In this document: piece by piece, positions 24,400 to 36,603 of the stretch
Layout: every line of letters begins with the position of its first letter
Position numbering within the stretch: position 1 is the first letter of the stretch
NCBI GenBank assembly: GCA_014529385.2
Contig: CM043958.1
Span: forward strand, 125,953,317 to 126,017,316
Source: Adiantum capillus-veneris
Lineage: Eukaryota > Streptophyta > Polypodiopsida > Polypodiales > Pteridaceae
Length of the DNA stretch: 64,000 nucleotides
Reading direction: 5' to 3'
Position numbers and translations under genes: made by a program
Notes under the pieces: model-generated
The model's input: only the letters and a program-made list of their open reading frames with translations
What the model was told of the DNA's origin: nothing
Databases searched by the model: none

Positions 24400-25798
24400 G
24401 TTTGAAGCTGCCAAAGATGGTGGAGCCAAGTTTTGGCCCCATATTTACGGGCGTTGAAGATCCCGAAGATTGGTTAGCAGATTTCGAATTATGGTTGATG
24501 TCGATGCGTATGTCGATGGATGCAAAAGGTTGGAGACGGTGCCGTTGTTGATGGGAGGATGATCCAAGGTGTGGTTCGATGGTTTACAGATCAGTGAGCG
24601 AGAATCATGGCAAAGGTTGCAAAGTCAGTTTCTGGAGCGGGTTTGAGAGGTGATTACGATGGAAAAAGCTGGTGCAAGGCTGAAGGCGGTACACCAGGAT
24701 GTAAGTAAATATTTCTCTATTTTCATTGAGCAATTTGAAGTCTATTGGAAGCAGTTAGAGATTGCTACTGGGGTCAAAAGCAATCAATCTTTGAAGCTAT
24801 CAAAACTATTAGAGTGCTTGTATCCGAGGATTAGAGAAAAGGTCGAAGATGGTGTAGATACCTATGAAGACATGTTCTATCTGGCAAAGATAAAGAGCAG
24901 AAAGGTGAAGTGGAAGTTGGAACTGGGCGTGTTAAAGCCAGCAGATTATATGCCTGTTGCGGAGGTAGCAAAGTGCTCGTTGGTCCGACCTATGGTGATT
25001 CCAATTGTTCAAAATGCAGAGCCTGTGGAGGTAAGACCTACTATTGGTTATGTTCCTTGGAGGTTTCCACTTTGTGATGTGCATGTGCCGAGGGTGGAAG
25101 AGCTTGTCAATGAGGAGAATCTCCATGTGGAGGTGAACCGAGATGCAAAAGCGGTAGCAGATGTGGAGGTTCCGATACGGATTGAGGAGGTAAAGCATGT
25201 TCTTGTGGAGAGTTTCCATGAAAAGGTATCAAAATGCAATCGAGATGCAGATACCGAGGGTTCAGAAGCTGATGAAGAAAGTTTGCAAAACGGTGAAGAT
25301 GGTCAAGCTTTTGTGGAGCAGCAAGCGGAAGGAGATGGAGATACGGAGTCGGTATATGATGCCGATGCCGATGAAGATATAAGCTGGATTAGCTGGGAGA
25401 CAAGCGGGGAGAATAGAGCGAATGATTCCACATCCTATGACGAAGAGACGGAATCTGATGAACCTGAACTGGTAAAGGTAATGTTGCCCTCTTATATGTT
25501 TGATGATATGGTAGTAGCCCATGTGCAAGAAGAGCAAGGAACAGAGCAAGCCGAGATGCACGATGAAGACCAAATGGAGTGGTCTAGACCTACCGATGAT
25601 GATATGCAAGTGAAGGTGGTGTGTGGTGCCATGCTAATGGCTGTGCTGATCAAAGTAGCAGTGGAAGGTGCCATGGTGGTGCAACAGATGTACCATTTTT
25701 CCAAGAGAGATAAAACGGTCGTGTCTATGGAGAAAGACAAAGATGGTGCAATAGAGACCGAGTTGCTTTCTTCCCAAAAAGAGCCTGATGCAGGGTAG
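24400..25798 (+). pseudogene. gag-like protein of the gag-only element, copy 2
   Basis: The copy is nearly identical to 19,830-21,568 but has a longer open stretch: 382 codons from the Met at 24,650 to the stop at 25,796-25,798. The gag N-terminal motif (GVEDPEDWLADFELW) lies upstream at about 24,440 in another frame, separated by frameshifts. After the stop the frame would continue (EEVPKEQVIEAE-like sequence) up to the element insertion at 25,957, and its last part lies beyond 49,827. The basic unit RKVKWKLELG occurs once. Confidence 0.65.
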
Positions 25799-25957
25799 AA
25801 GAGGTGCCTAAAGAACAGGTAATTGAAGCTGAAAAGCAAGAGGTGATGATCGACCTTTAAGGGACGGTAGACGAGGAAGGGCTCGATGATGCTGGAATGG
25901 AGTGTGTGGCCAAAGAGGAGGTTGTGATGCCAAAGAAGGTGGAGATTCCAATGCGGT

Positions 25958-26227
25958 TGTTTTAGGCACAGACATTCAGAATAGACAAAATACAGAAATC
26001 AGAATGGAACTGGAACTGGAACAGAACACAGATACTGACAACAGACTAAATCTGCCATAACGTCCGCTTTCATTTTTCCAAGAAGATACTGATCGACAGT
26101 TACATACTTCGATAAGACTAATGGGCAACCCCCTTTCCCAAGAACACCCCTTGGAATCCCAAAAGTACAAAAGTTAACATTCCAACTTCCACTAAGGTAA
26201 AACATCCCAAAATTCCTAGGCTTAACA
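25958..26227 (-). repeat. 3' LTR of Ty3/Gypsy element 2
   Basis: Read on the minus strand it begins TGTTAAGCCTAGG and ends GTGCCTAAAACA. It matches 49,557-49,826 along its whole length. Confidence 0.93.
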
Positions 26228-26396
26228 CCTGGCACAGCCCGGTGGCTAGAGCCACAGGCTGACCTCGACCCACAATCCCTTGATCAAACAACCATATCCA
26301 TCAACGGAGTCAATCTATTGATCAAGAAAATATTCTTAGTGTTCAACTCAGCCATTTTGTCTCCCAGTTCTTTGAATTGTTCATCCAATGCAGCTT

Positions 26397-28142
26397 TTAG
26401 TACGTCGTAAAATCCTCAGCTACACTCAGAACTTTAGCATTTCTCGCCATAGCTTCTGCTGTAATCCGTTTAACTTCTTCCTGCAGTCTTTCTTTATCCG
26501 ATCTCTCCTGAAACAATTGCATCCAAACTTTCTGCATTTCCCGTTCCGGGATAGCACTGCATTTATGTTCCATTTTCTCAGCTTCCATCACCCTCAGAGC
26601 TGCATCTTGATTCTACATAAACTCATTCAGTTGAGTCAAACTATTAGCTGCCTCTTCCACACAAAAAATCCCCTTATTCTCATAATTGTCACTGCTCCTT
26701 GCTTTAACTTTCAAAGTTTCCAGAGCGGTCTTCTCCACAGCTCCACCCATTCCTTTCATAAACAGCATTACCTTTTTGCCTTTGGACTTCGATTTTTTTT
26801 ATTTTGATTCCATTGTGAAACTGTTCGGCTTTGATTCCGATTCTTCCAAACCCTTCCAAGAGACTTTGAAAGGTGATTTACCTTTTTCAACTGTTGGAGA
26901 GCCCAACAACAATTTCCTTCTCTTACTTCCATATGCTATTCCCTCTTCTTTTGCCACATCTACCACTGGTGTCTTCAAACCTGTTGTTGCTACTGTCGGA
27001 ACCTTCAGAACATACTCAAAAATTGCAGCCAAATAAGGTGCTACTCTGCCCACTGCTGGTGTCCGACGTCGGTCTCTTTTTCCAGTTAACTGCATCCGAT
27101 CATATAGAATTGATGCCCAATCAACCTTAATGCCTCTCTCCGCTTGAAACAAAGGTGCAAAAGCCTCCTTGGACATGTAGGCAGTCTTCTGGAGGATACA
27201 CACTTTTTTCAAATACCAAAAAAAATTTGAAGCTCTGTTTCCACCCGCATTCTTCACCATGTAGTATGCCTTCGTTCCTACCGGATTTCAAATTCCCCTT
27301 TTATCTGGGAATTGGTCAGCTTCCTCGTCTTAGCCGGCACAATTAGACAGGGAACCTTGAAGACTTTGGACACCAACTTTGGTGTCAAGCACACATCCGC
27401 TGTAATCATTCCATCACTTTCCTTTATCATATTCCACTGCTGCTCAGCGAATTCATTTTCTGCCCATGTATCCCAAGGTAGACATGCAAATTCATAAAGA
27501 CCTATACGCTTGAGCCATACCTAGGTTTCCGCCTCATTAGGGTCAAACGCTACCACCGCCATCTCCACACTGCCCTGATCACTCAGAGATTCAGTCTCAT
27601 CGCTTTCCACCTCGATATGCTCTTCCTGTTTGCCGCGCTTTGAATAGCTCCTCCATCGCCATCTTCATCGACCTGGTATTTGGCATCACTTTTGACGCAT
27701 CATCTTGCATACCCTCCATTAGCTTGCCCTTAATATTCTCAGAAAAAATTTTGCCCTTCTTGCCCGACTTAACAGTCACTAAACTGCAACGTTCACACAC
27801 TTGGATGTGATCCCCAACTCCTCTCACCACCTTACTCTTATGATGATGAATTTTCTCCTCAATTCGGGTACTCCATGCAAGATTCGCCTAAAAAATATTC
27901 TTCCTTAAGTGAGTCACATTAGCACTAAGCAAATTTTTTTCCTTAAAATGAGTACCCCCACTTATTAGTACCTTTGTACCCTTTTTCCCGATTCCATTTC
28001 TGCAGCTTTCCACTTTCGAGACTTCAAATCCGACAGTCCGATTTTCGACTTCCAGTCCGCAATACGAATTCCAAATCCCAGATCCCTTTACAAGTTTTGA
28101 ATTTCCAAAATAAATTTCCAATTCTGCCTCTGAGCATTCCAT
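26397..28142 (-). pseudogene. extra ORF between pol and the 3' LTR of element 2
   Basis: Four open stretches (27,888-28,142, 27,597-27,830, 26,799-27,260 and 26,397-26,591) lie in one minus-strand frame separated by stops, so they come from a single frame of about 580 codons. The middle part is helical with a Lys/Arg cluster (KRDRRRTPAVGR). The end is a coiled coil (QERSDKERLQEEVKRIT). No signal peptide, transmembrane segment or known domain is visible. It occupies the same place as the long extra ORF of element 1. Direct similarity between the two is not evident to me. Confidence 0.65.
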
Positions 28143-28193
28143 TGCAACTCGCAGAACACCAATTGTTAAGAATTTACTGCCAATATCCTCAGC

Positions 28194-29394
28194 CTAATTG
28201 ACCATCCACTTGGGAACCTCACGCACCTTTCCATAAAATTTCTTCAATGTGAATCCATTCACTGGTTTCAAAATCTTTGTTCCAAAAATATCTTTCAACA
28301 AAATTGTTCCTTGACCCTGTTCTGATTCAATCTGATAAGGTCCCAAATATCTCAGCTTCAACTTACCCGAACGTGGTCCCAATTTAGAATTATATAACAT
28401 CACCCAATTCCCTTTCTGAAAAAATTTTAATCACCTGCCTAGACATCCATGCTTGTCTCCTCTTCTGCACAATTTCCACCAAATAGGCACTTTGAATTCT
28501 ATCCTCTTCCAATTTAAGTAGCTCCTTCTATCTATAAGAAATAGATTCCTCCGTACTTAACTTATGCTGAACTGACAACCTCAAGCTTGGAATTACATAT
28601 TCCATTGGCACCACACCTTCAATCCCAAATACCAATTTGAAAGGTGTCATTCCAGTCGCCACCTTAAAAGTTTTTCGAAAAGCCCATAGTGCTGAATCCA
28701 ACTTGTCATCCCAATCCGATTTGTTTTTCGACACAATCTTCTTCAAAATTCTCACCAGCACTTTATTAGAGCTTTCGGCCTGCCCATTTTCTTGAGGATG
28801 ATATGGGGTAGATTTCTTATGCAAAATCATATGTATGGATGTCAACTCCTGAATCACAGAATTCAAAAAGTGTATTCCCTAATCCGGCACCAACTCAATA
28901 GGACATCCAAATCTTGTCATAATGTTTTTATATAGAAACCTTGCCACACTTGCTGCTTTATTATCTCTCAAAGCCACTGCTTCCACCCATTTGGTAGCAT
29001 AATCCGTTGCAACAAGAATATATCTAGAACCTGTCCTCTTTGCCCGTGGTTTTATTAGGCCTACAAAATCCATTCCCCACTTCTGAAATGGTTCTAATGG
29101 TAAGACTGGATGACCCTGCATCCTATCCCCTTGTGTAGGCTGCCCCATCTTTTGACATTGAACACATTCCTTGGCAAAACTATGTGCATCCTTCAATAAC
29201 AAAGGCCACCAAAGTCTAGCTTGTAAAATTTTCCGACTTGTAATTTCCCCTGAGAAATGTCCTCTAGTTGATCCCCAATGTGCCTCTTGCAACACTGCTT
29301 TCTGCTCTTCATCCGAAACACATCGTCGTACGATCTGATCTGCTCCTCTTCTATATAATGCTCCAACTATAATTAGAAATGGTCTGCTCCTCAA
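28194..29394 (-). pseudogene. integrase of Ty3/Gypsy element 2
   Basis: The HHCC module is in 28,879-29,394 (EAHWGSTRGHF ... CVQCQKMG), followed by the core with WGMDFVGLIKP (first Asp). A TAG at about 28,877-28,879 replaces the codon after the second Asp (VPD then stop where DQG is usual). The frame resumes with HKKSTPYHPQENGQAESSNK, which holds the catalytic Glu. After another stop the C-terminal GPY-like module (LGPYQIESEQGQG) ends at 28,194. There is no chromodomain. Integrase would insert the cDNA, but this copy is interrupted. Confidence 0.9.
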
Positions 29395-29409
29395 TGCAAA
29401 CTTCTTCCT

Positions 29410-31155
29410 CTAATCCGGGGACATTGTCGAAGGTAAAACTCCATCTGTCAGAAAGTGAACCATCTGATCATACCAATTGTCAAAAAATTGTCCTTCCACT
29501 CGGAACAAATCCGCATCAAGCAATTTATCCGATACTCCTGGTAATTCCTCCTTATGTTCCAATCTGCTAAGGTAATCCGCCACTGCATGCTGAGTTCCTA
29601 GAGTATGAAAAACTATGTAATCAAATTCTTGCAACATGAGCATCCACCTTGCTAATATGCCTTCCAGTTTTGTCTTCTTTACCAAAAACAATAAAGCCTG
29701 ATGATCCACATGAAAAACCACTTTGTTCCCTAACAGATAATGTCGGAATTTTTCCAAAGCAAAAATCATTCTCAAAGCTTCCCTTTCCGTAACTGTGTAA
29801 TTCTTCTCCGGTGCTCTCAACATTCTACTAGCATAATAAACCGGTCTGAACCATCCCTTAATCTTCTCCTGCATTAAAACAGCTCCTACTGCCATGTCGG
29901 AAGCATCAACATACACATGAAACGGAAATTCCCAATTTGGTGGTTGAAGTATAGGTGAAACTACCAACATCTTTTTGATAATCTGAAGAGCCTTCTCTTG
30001 AGCTTCTCCCCAAACAAATTCCACTTCCTTCTTAGTCAAATGACTAAATGGTGCACTCACATCCGTCAAATACCATAAATACCTACCATGCCATTTGATC
30101 TGTCCAACAAACCGCATCAATGCCTTCAAATTTTCTGGAGCTATAGCTTTCTGAATTGCACTAATTTTGTCCCCATCAATCAACATTCCTTCTTGAGAGA
30201 TGATATGTCCCAACAATTTTCCCTTTTGTACTGCTATTGCACACTTCTAGGGATTAAGTGACACCCGCATCTTTCAAAACACTTCCTCAAATATTCCAGA
30301 TGCCTGACTTTTTCCCCAAAAACTGAAAAATCATCCATAAAAATCTGTTAAATGTGGCTCAAAGGTTTTAAAAGCTGCCTTCGAAAATGATGGTGGTCCA
30401 TTCTTCAATCCAAAGCTCATCACTGTATATGCAAAAGCTCCCCATTCTGTGATAAAAGAAGTTTTTTCAATATCCTCCTCAGCCATTGGTATTTAATTGT
30501 ACCTTGAAAATCCGTCAAGAAAAGTGTACATCTCATGTCCCCCTACATCATCCATAACTAAATCAATAAAAGGAAATGGAAATGGATCTGCAACTATTGC
30601 TGCATTCAATTTTCTGTAATCCACACAAACCCTTAACTTCCCCGACTTCTTGGGTACCACTACAATTGGTGACAACCATTCCGTCTGATCCACTGGCACT
30701 ATAAACCCTGCATTCAGCAATTTATCCAATTCCTCTTTCACCTGCTTGGCATAATTTGGATTCATCCTGTATCTTTGCTGAATCACTGGAATAGCATCCG
30801 TTTTCAAATTTATATGATCCTTATACACTTGAGGATCCATGCCTTTCAAATCAGAATAATCCCATGCAAAGACATCAATATACTCCAACAGTAATTCCTT
30901 CAAGTCCTTCTTGAAACCTTCTTCCAAATGAACACTAACTCTTACCATCTTTGGATGATCCTCCGTCCCCAAATTCAGATCCTGTAAATCATCCTCCTTA
31001 ACTCGAGAAACTTTCTTTATCATCTTATCATACAAAGCTTCCGCTCTGTGAATTGCCTCCTTTGGCTCCAATTCTGAATCCTCGATCACAGTTTCCTCTT
31101 GGATTCTCTTCTCTTCTAAATTTTCCTGTTCCACACCATCTGTATTCCCCTGCAA
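29410..31155 (-). pseudogene. reverse transcriptase and RNase H of Ty3/Gypsy element 2
   Basis: RT fingers/palm are in 30,493-31,155: RYRMNPNYAKQV, WLSPIVVVPKKSGKLRVC, VDYRKLN and TFLDGFSRYN. The middle (about 30,217-30,492) has frameshifts and stops. The FMDDF catalytic box is still encoded at about 30,335 but in a shifted frame. The 29,410-30,216 frame contains the RT thumb and an RNase H with VDASDMAVGAVL, TEREALRMIF and FHVDHQALL. The acidic stretch at the start (about 31,155-30,900) is the protease-RT linker. Confidence 0.9.
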
Positions 31156-31788
31156 CTAATCAATTTCCAAAATGTTCTCTTTTTCTGCATATTTGTCAAT
31201 GATCCGCTCCACATCTACCTCAAATACCGGAACAATTGTTGGATTTGCTGCTAGGAAATATGCTTCTTCATCATCCTCCAATCCTTCAGACATGTTAATT
31301 GCTTGTGCCAACATTGGCTTCGTCTCTTCTGACAATTCCTTCTTCGGCCCCATTGGTAATGTAACTTCTCTCCTTCCTTTCTTAATAGTCACTTCATTCT
31401 TTCCCCAATCCTGTTTTAGCTTAGCCGTGTGAAACCACGGCCTCCCCAACAACATAGAATAGGTATTTTTTGAATCCTTCATCCTAATGACTACAAAGTT
31501 TACCATAAACTGCAATCCATGAATGATAATTCCTTGCCTCCTTAACATCCCCACTGGTTGAACTCTGCTATGATCAGCCATACGCACTTGAAATGGAGTT
31601 GGTTCCAACCTAACATCTTGCATCCTTAGAAATTTCGATTCCGAAAGTATGTTGACCCCTGATCCACCATACAATGGAACATCGGAAAATTTGCGGTTAT
31701 TAAATTCCAACGACAGTGTTGGTACTGAAAAATCCACATCCTCCGGGCTAATGTGACAACTCTGAACTGTCTGCTGCACCTCCTTCAT
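31156..31788 (-). pseudogene. aspartic protease of Ty3/Gypsy element 2, catalytic Asp lost
   Basis: The frame reads LYGGSGVNILSES where the family has LDGGSGVNIL, so the catalytic Asp codon GAT has become TAT (Tyr). The second family motif MLLGRPWF is intact. The frame ends with a stop at the linker to RT. The domain is otherwise well preserved and parallels the protease of element 1 (shared PTPFQVRMADH against PTPFKVRMADH). Confidence 0.88.
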
Positions 31789-31974
31789 ACTCAGAACAGT
31801 CTTTGTCCTTCACATCACTATATTTAGTCTATCTCTGAAAATTGGAACTAATGACAACAAATGATCCAAGGTAAAATGTATAGAGAAATTAGTTAACTCT
31901 TCAAACAAGGCATCCGTCCTTTCTCTTTCCTTGTCCTCCTTTTTTACTCCTTTCTCCTTCGATTTCAGCTTGCT

Positions 31975-32895
31975 CTACTGTTGATCCTTTTCCATCAAAT
32001 CTTCAGCTACTTCATCCCGAATCTCCTTCTGCTCCTCCCAGTCCAGTGGAGGTTTCAACCTTGCTTTGGACCTTGTTGTCACTAATACATCTACTTCCTC
32101 TTGCAAACATTTAGAACAATCACATTCCGGCTGACAATCCATAACGACTTCATTCACCCCTTGATCCTGAAACGATTCTACTACTATCAAACTGCTTCCA
32201 GACTCTTTGTTTGCTTCAGCTGACTGTGATGGTGGTGCTGGCAACTACGGCACTTGCCCTCTTGGCTATTGCTGATTCCCCCCTTGATAATTCCAAACCG
32301 GCTGATTCCATCCTTGTGATTGTGGCTGCCAATTCTGACACCGCTGCTGCTGATCCCAATTTCCCTCCCACGGGGATCTTGAATTCTGCCATCCTCCAAA
32401 TCTCGGTCCTCCTTCCGAATTGAAATTTCCTCTAAATGATGGTCCCCCCTGATTAAATTGTGGTCTCTACCCTGAATACGGTTGTTGCCTTTGCCACCCT
32501 TGATTATTGAACATCCTCTGCCTTCCTCCTGTCTCTGGAAACACCCCATGAGTTTGAGGTCCTTGTTGTTGTATCTTCTGCTGAATCCTTTCTGGTACAA
32601 CACCCCTGAAATTCGGATTAAACAACATTCCTTTGTCCAATGTCCATCCTTAACACAAATTTCACAATGAGGAGTTTTTGATTCCACAACTTTCTGCACT
32701 CCCAACTTCTTCAATTTCTTTGCTACCAATTTTTCCACTCTATCCTCTTTCTCTTTAGACTTTTTCTTTGACTTCTTCTTGCTTTTCTTTTTCTTATCCT
32801 CATCTACTTTTGAATCCGAATCCTCACTAGAATCCTCTTCACTATCAAAAATCCATTACATATCTGAATCAATATCAGTTTTCGAATCCGAATCG
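31975..32895 (-). pseudogene. gag of Ty3/Gypsy element 2, C-terminal part
   Basis: It begins at the DNA-transposon boundary with a Ser/Asp-rich and Lys-rich stretch (SKKKSKKKSKEKE type) that continues the one at the end of 48,434-49,100. It carries a zinc knuckle, CEICVKDGHWTKEC (C-x2-C-x4-H-x4-C), at about 32,640-32,680, then a Gln/Asn/Gly-rich segment in which the frame shifts. It ends in LDWEEQKEIRDEVAEDLMEK, matching the WQEQRELAAKITEDL segment of element 1. A TAA lies close to the transposon boundary. Confidence 0.85.
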
Positions 32896-32953
32896 CTATG
32901 GGTGAAAGCATAGAATGGTGTCTAAATACTTGGTGTCCATGGACACCAAGTAT
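32896..32953. other. left end: CTAT target copy, terminal repeat and 28-bp palindrome
   Basis: CTAT (32,896-32,899) precedes GGGTGAAAG. A perfect 28-bp palindrome centred on TCCATGGA spans 32,926-32,953 and could form a cruciform or bind a dimeric protein. The right end lacks an equivalent palindrome. Confidence 0.85.
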
Positions 32954-33095
32954 AATGCTATGGATGGCACCATAGCTGGGCTTTTAAGTCAATAATTTTT
33001 AAAAGAATATAGGTAAGATAACTAACTTCATGACTCCACTACTCGGATTGAAAGACATAGAGCGGTTAGAACGCATGGACCTTTCCCTCTCTCTC

Positions 33096-33099
<4 letters not shown>

Positions 33100-33146
<47 letters not shown>

Positions 33147-33187
33147 GATGGCCTCCAATGCCCATCTCCATCTCTCTCTCTCTCTCC
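33100..33187. repeat. (CT)n tracts near the left end of the DNA transposon
   Basis: A CT run of about 44 bp at 33,100-33,143 and a shorter run at about 33,170-33,187 lie upstream of the transposase start. In plants such tracts are common in promoters and 5' leaders. Confidence 0.9.
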
Positions 33188-33968
33188 TACTCTCCTATTC
33201 AGAATATGGATGATGGAGACTCCCTTCCTCTCGCTTTGGTTCCAGCTCATACCTCCTCACAAGCAGCAATGGAGCTTCTTGAACTCAACAATGTAGCACA
33301 AATGGATTTTAGTTCACTATTACAATCAGGAAGTTTTATATGACTTCATCCATTTCAAACTACTGCAGACTGTTCCAGGATGGTGGACGACGGATTTTAT
33401 GATGAGTCACATGGAATAGATATAGTTCATACGCAGGTGCACTCCAAGAGAAAGGCTTGTCTAAATGAGGATGAAATTATTGCAGTGAGGAAGTACGAAG
33501 CACAGGCTAAACGTGAGTACAGAAAGCGATGTCGTGCAAGAAAGCAAGTACAGCCAAGCGTCAACATTGGAGCGGAAGATTGTCATAGGGAAGATTGTCA
33601 TAGGGAGGACGTCGATGTACACACAAAGGAAGACAAGAAGCAACATACTATTCAGAATATTGTTCAGCACATTGTGAGACAGTTGCATGGTTACGGGAAA
33701 GAAGATAAGAATGATCATGCATCCAAGGAATTTACATTCAGCTTTGGGTAGACTTGACAGCGATCGTATGTCAAGTACGCTGAGGTTCGACTTATGCAAA
33801 AGGAAGTCTCGAAATGCTGGGTCCTTATCGGAGGAATTGAAGCAGACAATTATTACATTTTGGGTAGAGCACAGTAGGGTGTCTCCAAACAAGAAAGATA
33901 TTTGTCGGAAACAATTGGTCAGAAAACATTATCAAGAGCATCCCATACACTTACTTGATGAATCTCAA

Positions 33969-35009
33969 GTAAACATGTCTCATTCTTACAATGAATAACT
34001 CTCAAGTAAAACATCTCACTCTTATGAATAGCTACCCATTGGGTGTTATGGAGTTGTGTACATCCTACTATATGTGATATGTAGCCAAGTAATGTGTCAA
34101 GATAGTCCATTGTCTCTACCTACGCTATTATGTGTGCTATATTGCACAAGTGTAGCCCAATGTCCCTGTCTATGCTATAAGTGCGCCATGTAAAAGGACT
34201 CTATTGTAGTAAGATAGCAACATGTGTGCTATACAGTAAAAGTGTGTGTAAGAATAGCACAATGTTCTTGTCTATGATATGATGTGTGGTATGTGAAAGA
34301 GATATATTACATATTGAGAGCACTATGTGTGCCATATAGCGTTAGTGTGTGTAATAAGAGGCCAATGTCCCTATCTATGCTATTATGTCATAGTATTTCT
34401 TGCAGTATGAGTGCTATATAGCATAACTATGTGTAATAATAGCCCGATGGTCCTGTCTATGCTATTATGTGTTCCATGTAGTAGGACTCTATCAGAGTAT
34501 GACAACATCATGTCTGATATATAGCAGACATGTGTGTATAATAGCACAATATACCTATCTATGGTATTATGTGTGCTATCAAATTTTATAATATTATGAG
34601 AGCACTATGTGTGCTACATAGCAGATGTTAGTGTAATAGTAGCACGGTATCCATGTCTATGCTATTATGTGTGCTATGCAGAGTGTGATATGTGTAGTAA
34701 TAGAACAATATCCCTGTCTATGCTCTTTTGTGTGTTATGTAGAAGAACTGTGTTATAATATGAGAGCAGTATGTGTGCTATATAGCAAACGTGTGTGATG
34801 TGTGTGTAATAACAGCTAAAAATCCCTATATATGCTATTATGTGTTATATAAAAAAATTGAGCATGTAATGAAAGCTGAGTTATCTATCTATGCTATTAT
34901 CTGTGCTATGTAGCATAGCTATATGTATTTATACCAATGCATCTGTAGCTATGCTATTATGTGTGATATATAGAAAAATGTAATTCTAATGCATTTTTTT
35001 TTCAAGCAG
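33969..35009 (+). other. intron of the transposase-like gene, filled with a palindromic repeat
   Basis: The donor is GTAAAC after GAATCTCAA, and the acceptor is TTTTTTTTTCAAGCAG. Splicing joins the flanking codons in frame. The 1,041-bp body is almost entirely diverged units of TATGCTATTATGTGTGCTAT and GTGTAATAATAGC words spaced roughly 60-90 bp apart. Confidence 0.7.
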
Positions 35010-35219
35010 ACAAAGTATTTCTTGAAGTTTAAAAATAGCCACCCACATGTGACAATTGGGCAAAGGTCCTTTGAGAAGCTGAAGCCTTGGTTTGTGTGAA
35101 AGTTGAAAGATCAAAATACTTGTTGTTGTGTTTATCATATCAATCTGATGTATCCGAAAGATGCATTTAATGTTATGCGCTCATCTGCTTTTGGTTTTCA
35201 TGGGAGGTCATGTACACGT

Positions 35220-36239
35220 TGTGAAGGATTTGAGGGTGGCCTCTATAACACCTCCATACTCACAAGATATATGAGGAAAAGTAAAGTAGCTCTCACAAGA
35301 GGATAGGATCTGATATTCACTCTCAAACACACTCACCCTTGCATGCAAAAAACCCCGCCTACACTCGACTAGCTTCCCTCTATACTGTCATAGCCCTAGC
35401 TATGATCAATTGCAGTCAAGGAAGCTAAAAAGGCACTAAATTTTGGAGAAAGAAAAAAACCAATGAAAACCAAGGAAAATCTCTGCACTTTTGTTCATAA
35501 ACACCATACCCTCACACCATCTCAGCAGCCCTTGCATATGTAGGAAGGGGCTCCAAAATCGCTCCCAACCATGCACATAAACCCATCAAAAACCATGCCA
35601 ATCATGAGTTATACAAAAACTCATGATGCTCAGCCAAAAAACTCAGAAAAAACCATGGAAAACATGGGGAAACAACCTCCCATTCACAACAATAACAAGG
35701 GGATTTCACTGCCAAACCTGAGTAGCAGGCACACGCGTACAAGAAAGCTTTGCTTCACGCAGCTTCCATCACCAAAATGAGAGAAGAGGGGTGAAAGTGC
35801 AGAGGTCACCACCCATGTTCATGGCCTTCTTGATGAGAGACACACTCTCCAATCAAGGCTCCAGGCCCTCGCACACACACACGGGCACCTCCACTACACA
35901 ACCCCCACGCACCACCGCAGACTACAGCAAGAGAGGCTTTCTTCTTCATAGCTGAAAACTCCCACTCACTCACGACCCCAAGCTGATAAAAACTCAGTTT
36001 TTATTCATATTTTTAAAGCACTTACTCACACTTTTAAGTCTCTACACTTCTATGTACAAAAACAGCAAAACTATGTACCCCGCACAACTGGCACGCATGC
36101 ATAGAGACAGCTGGCACACACCACCTTTGTACACTTTGTACAAGCATGCTTTATTAACATCCAAGAGGTCTAAGAGAACCAAAAAACATCTCGCAAAGAC
36201 TTTGGGGTGGTCCGCACCATTTCGCCAAATCACGTCACA
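35220..36239 (-). repeat. 3' LTR of element 3
   Basis: It aligns to 38,336-39,246 throughout. It carries an extra segment of about 110 bp near 35,580-35,690 that contains CATGA/TCATG words absent from the other LTR. Confidence 0.93.
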
Positions 36240-36603
36240 TATTGCCACCCCAACAAGCATGGAACACTTTCAAGTGTTTCATGTGCATACTTTCACATCA
36301 TTGTAAACATTCTCCTATTTTTCATGCCATAAAAGACCCAAAATATAAGATGAGAGCTAAAAATAACATATATTCTCTTACCATCCACCTCCATGTTGCA
36401 TCCAATAAACATATGCATAACATAGTAGGATCTTCTCCCACCGAAGCAAAATCCCATATGCTATTGACACGAGACATTTGTCTTTTCCCTCTATCATACA
36501 CATAATTTTGCATTGAATCCAAACCAAAAATTTCATGCTTCAACTCATACAAATCACTGATTTCAAATATATCCATCAAAGCTTCTACATTCTCAACCAT
36601 AAT

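Noticed and set aside
32187-32738. An Arg/Gly-rich protein as a separate RNA-binding gene
   Set aside because: It is the frameshifted Gln/Asn-rich linker of the element 2 gag after the zinc knuckle.
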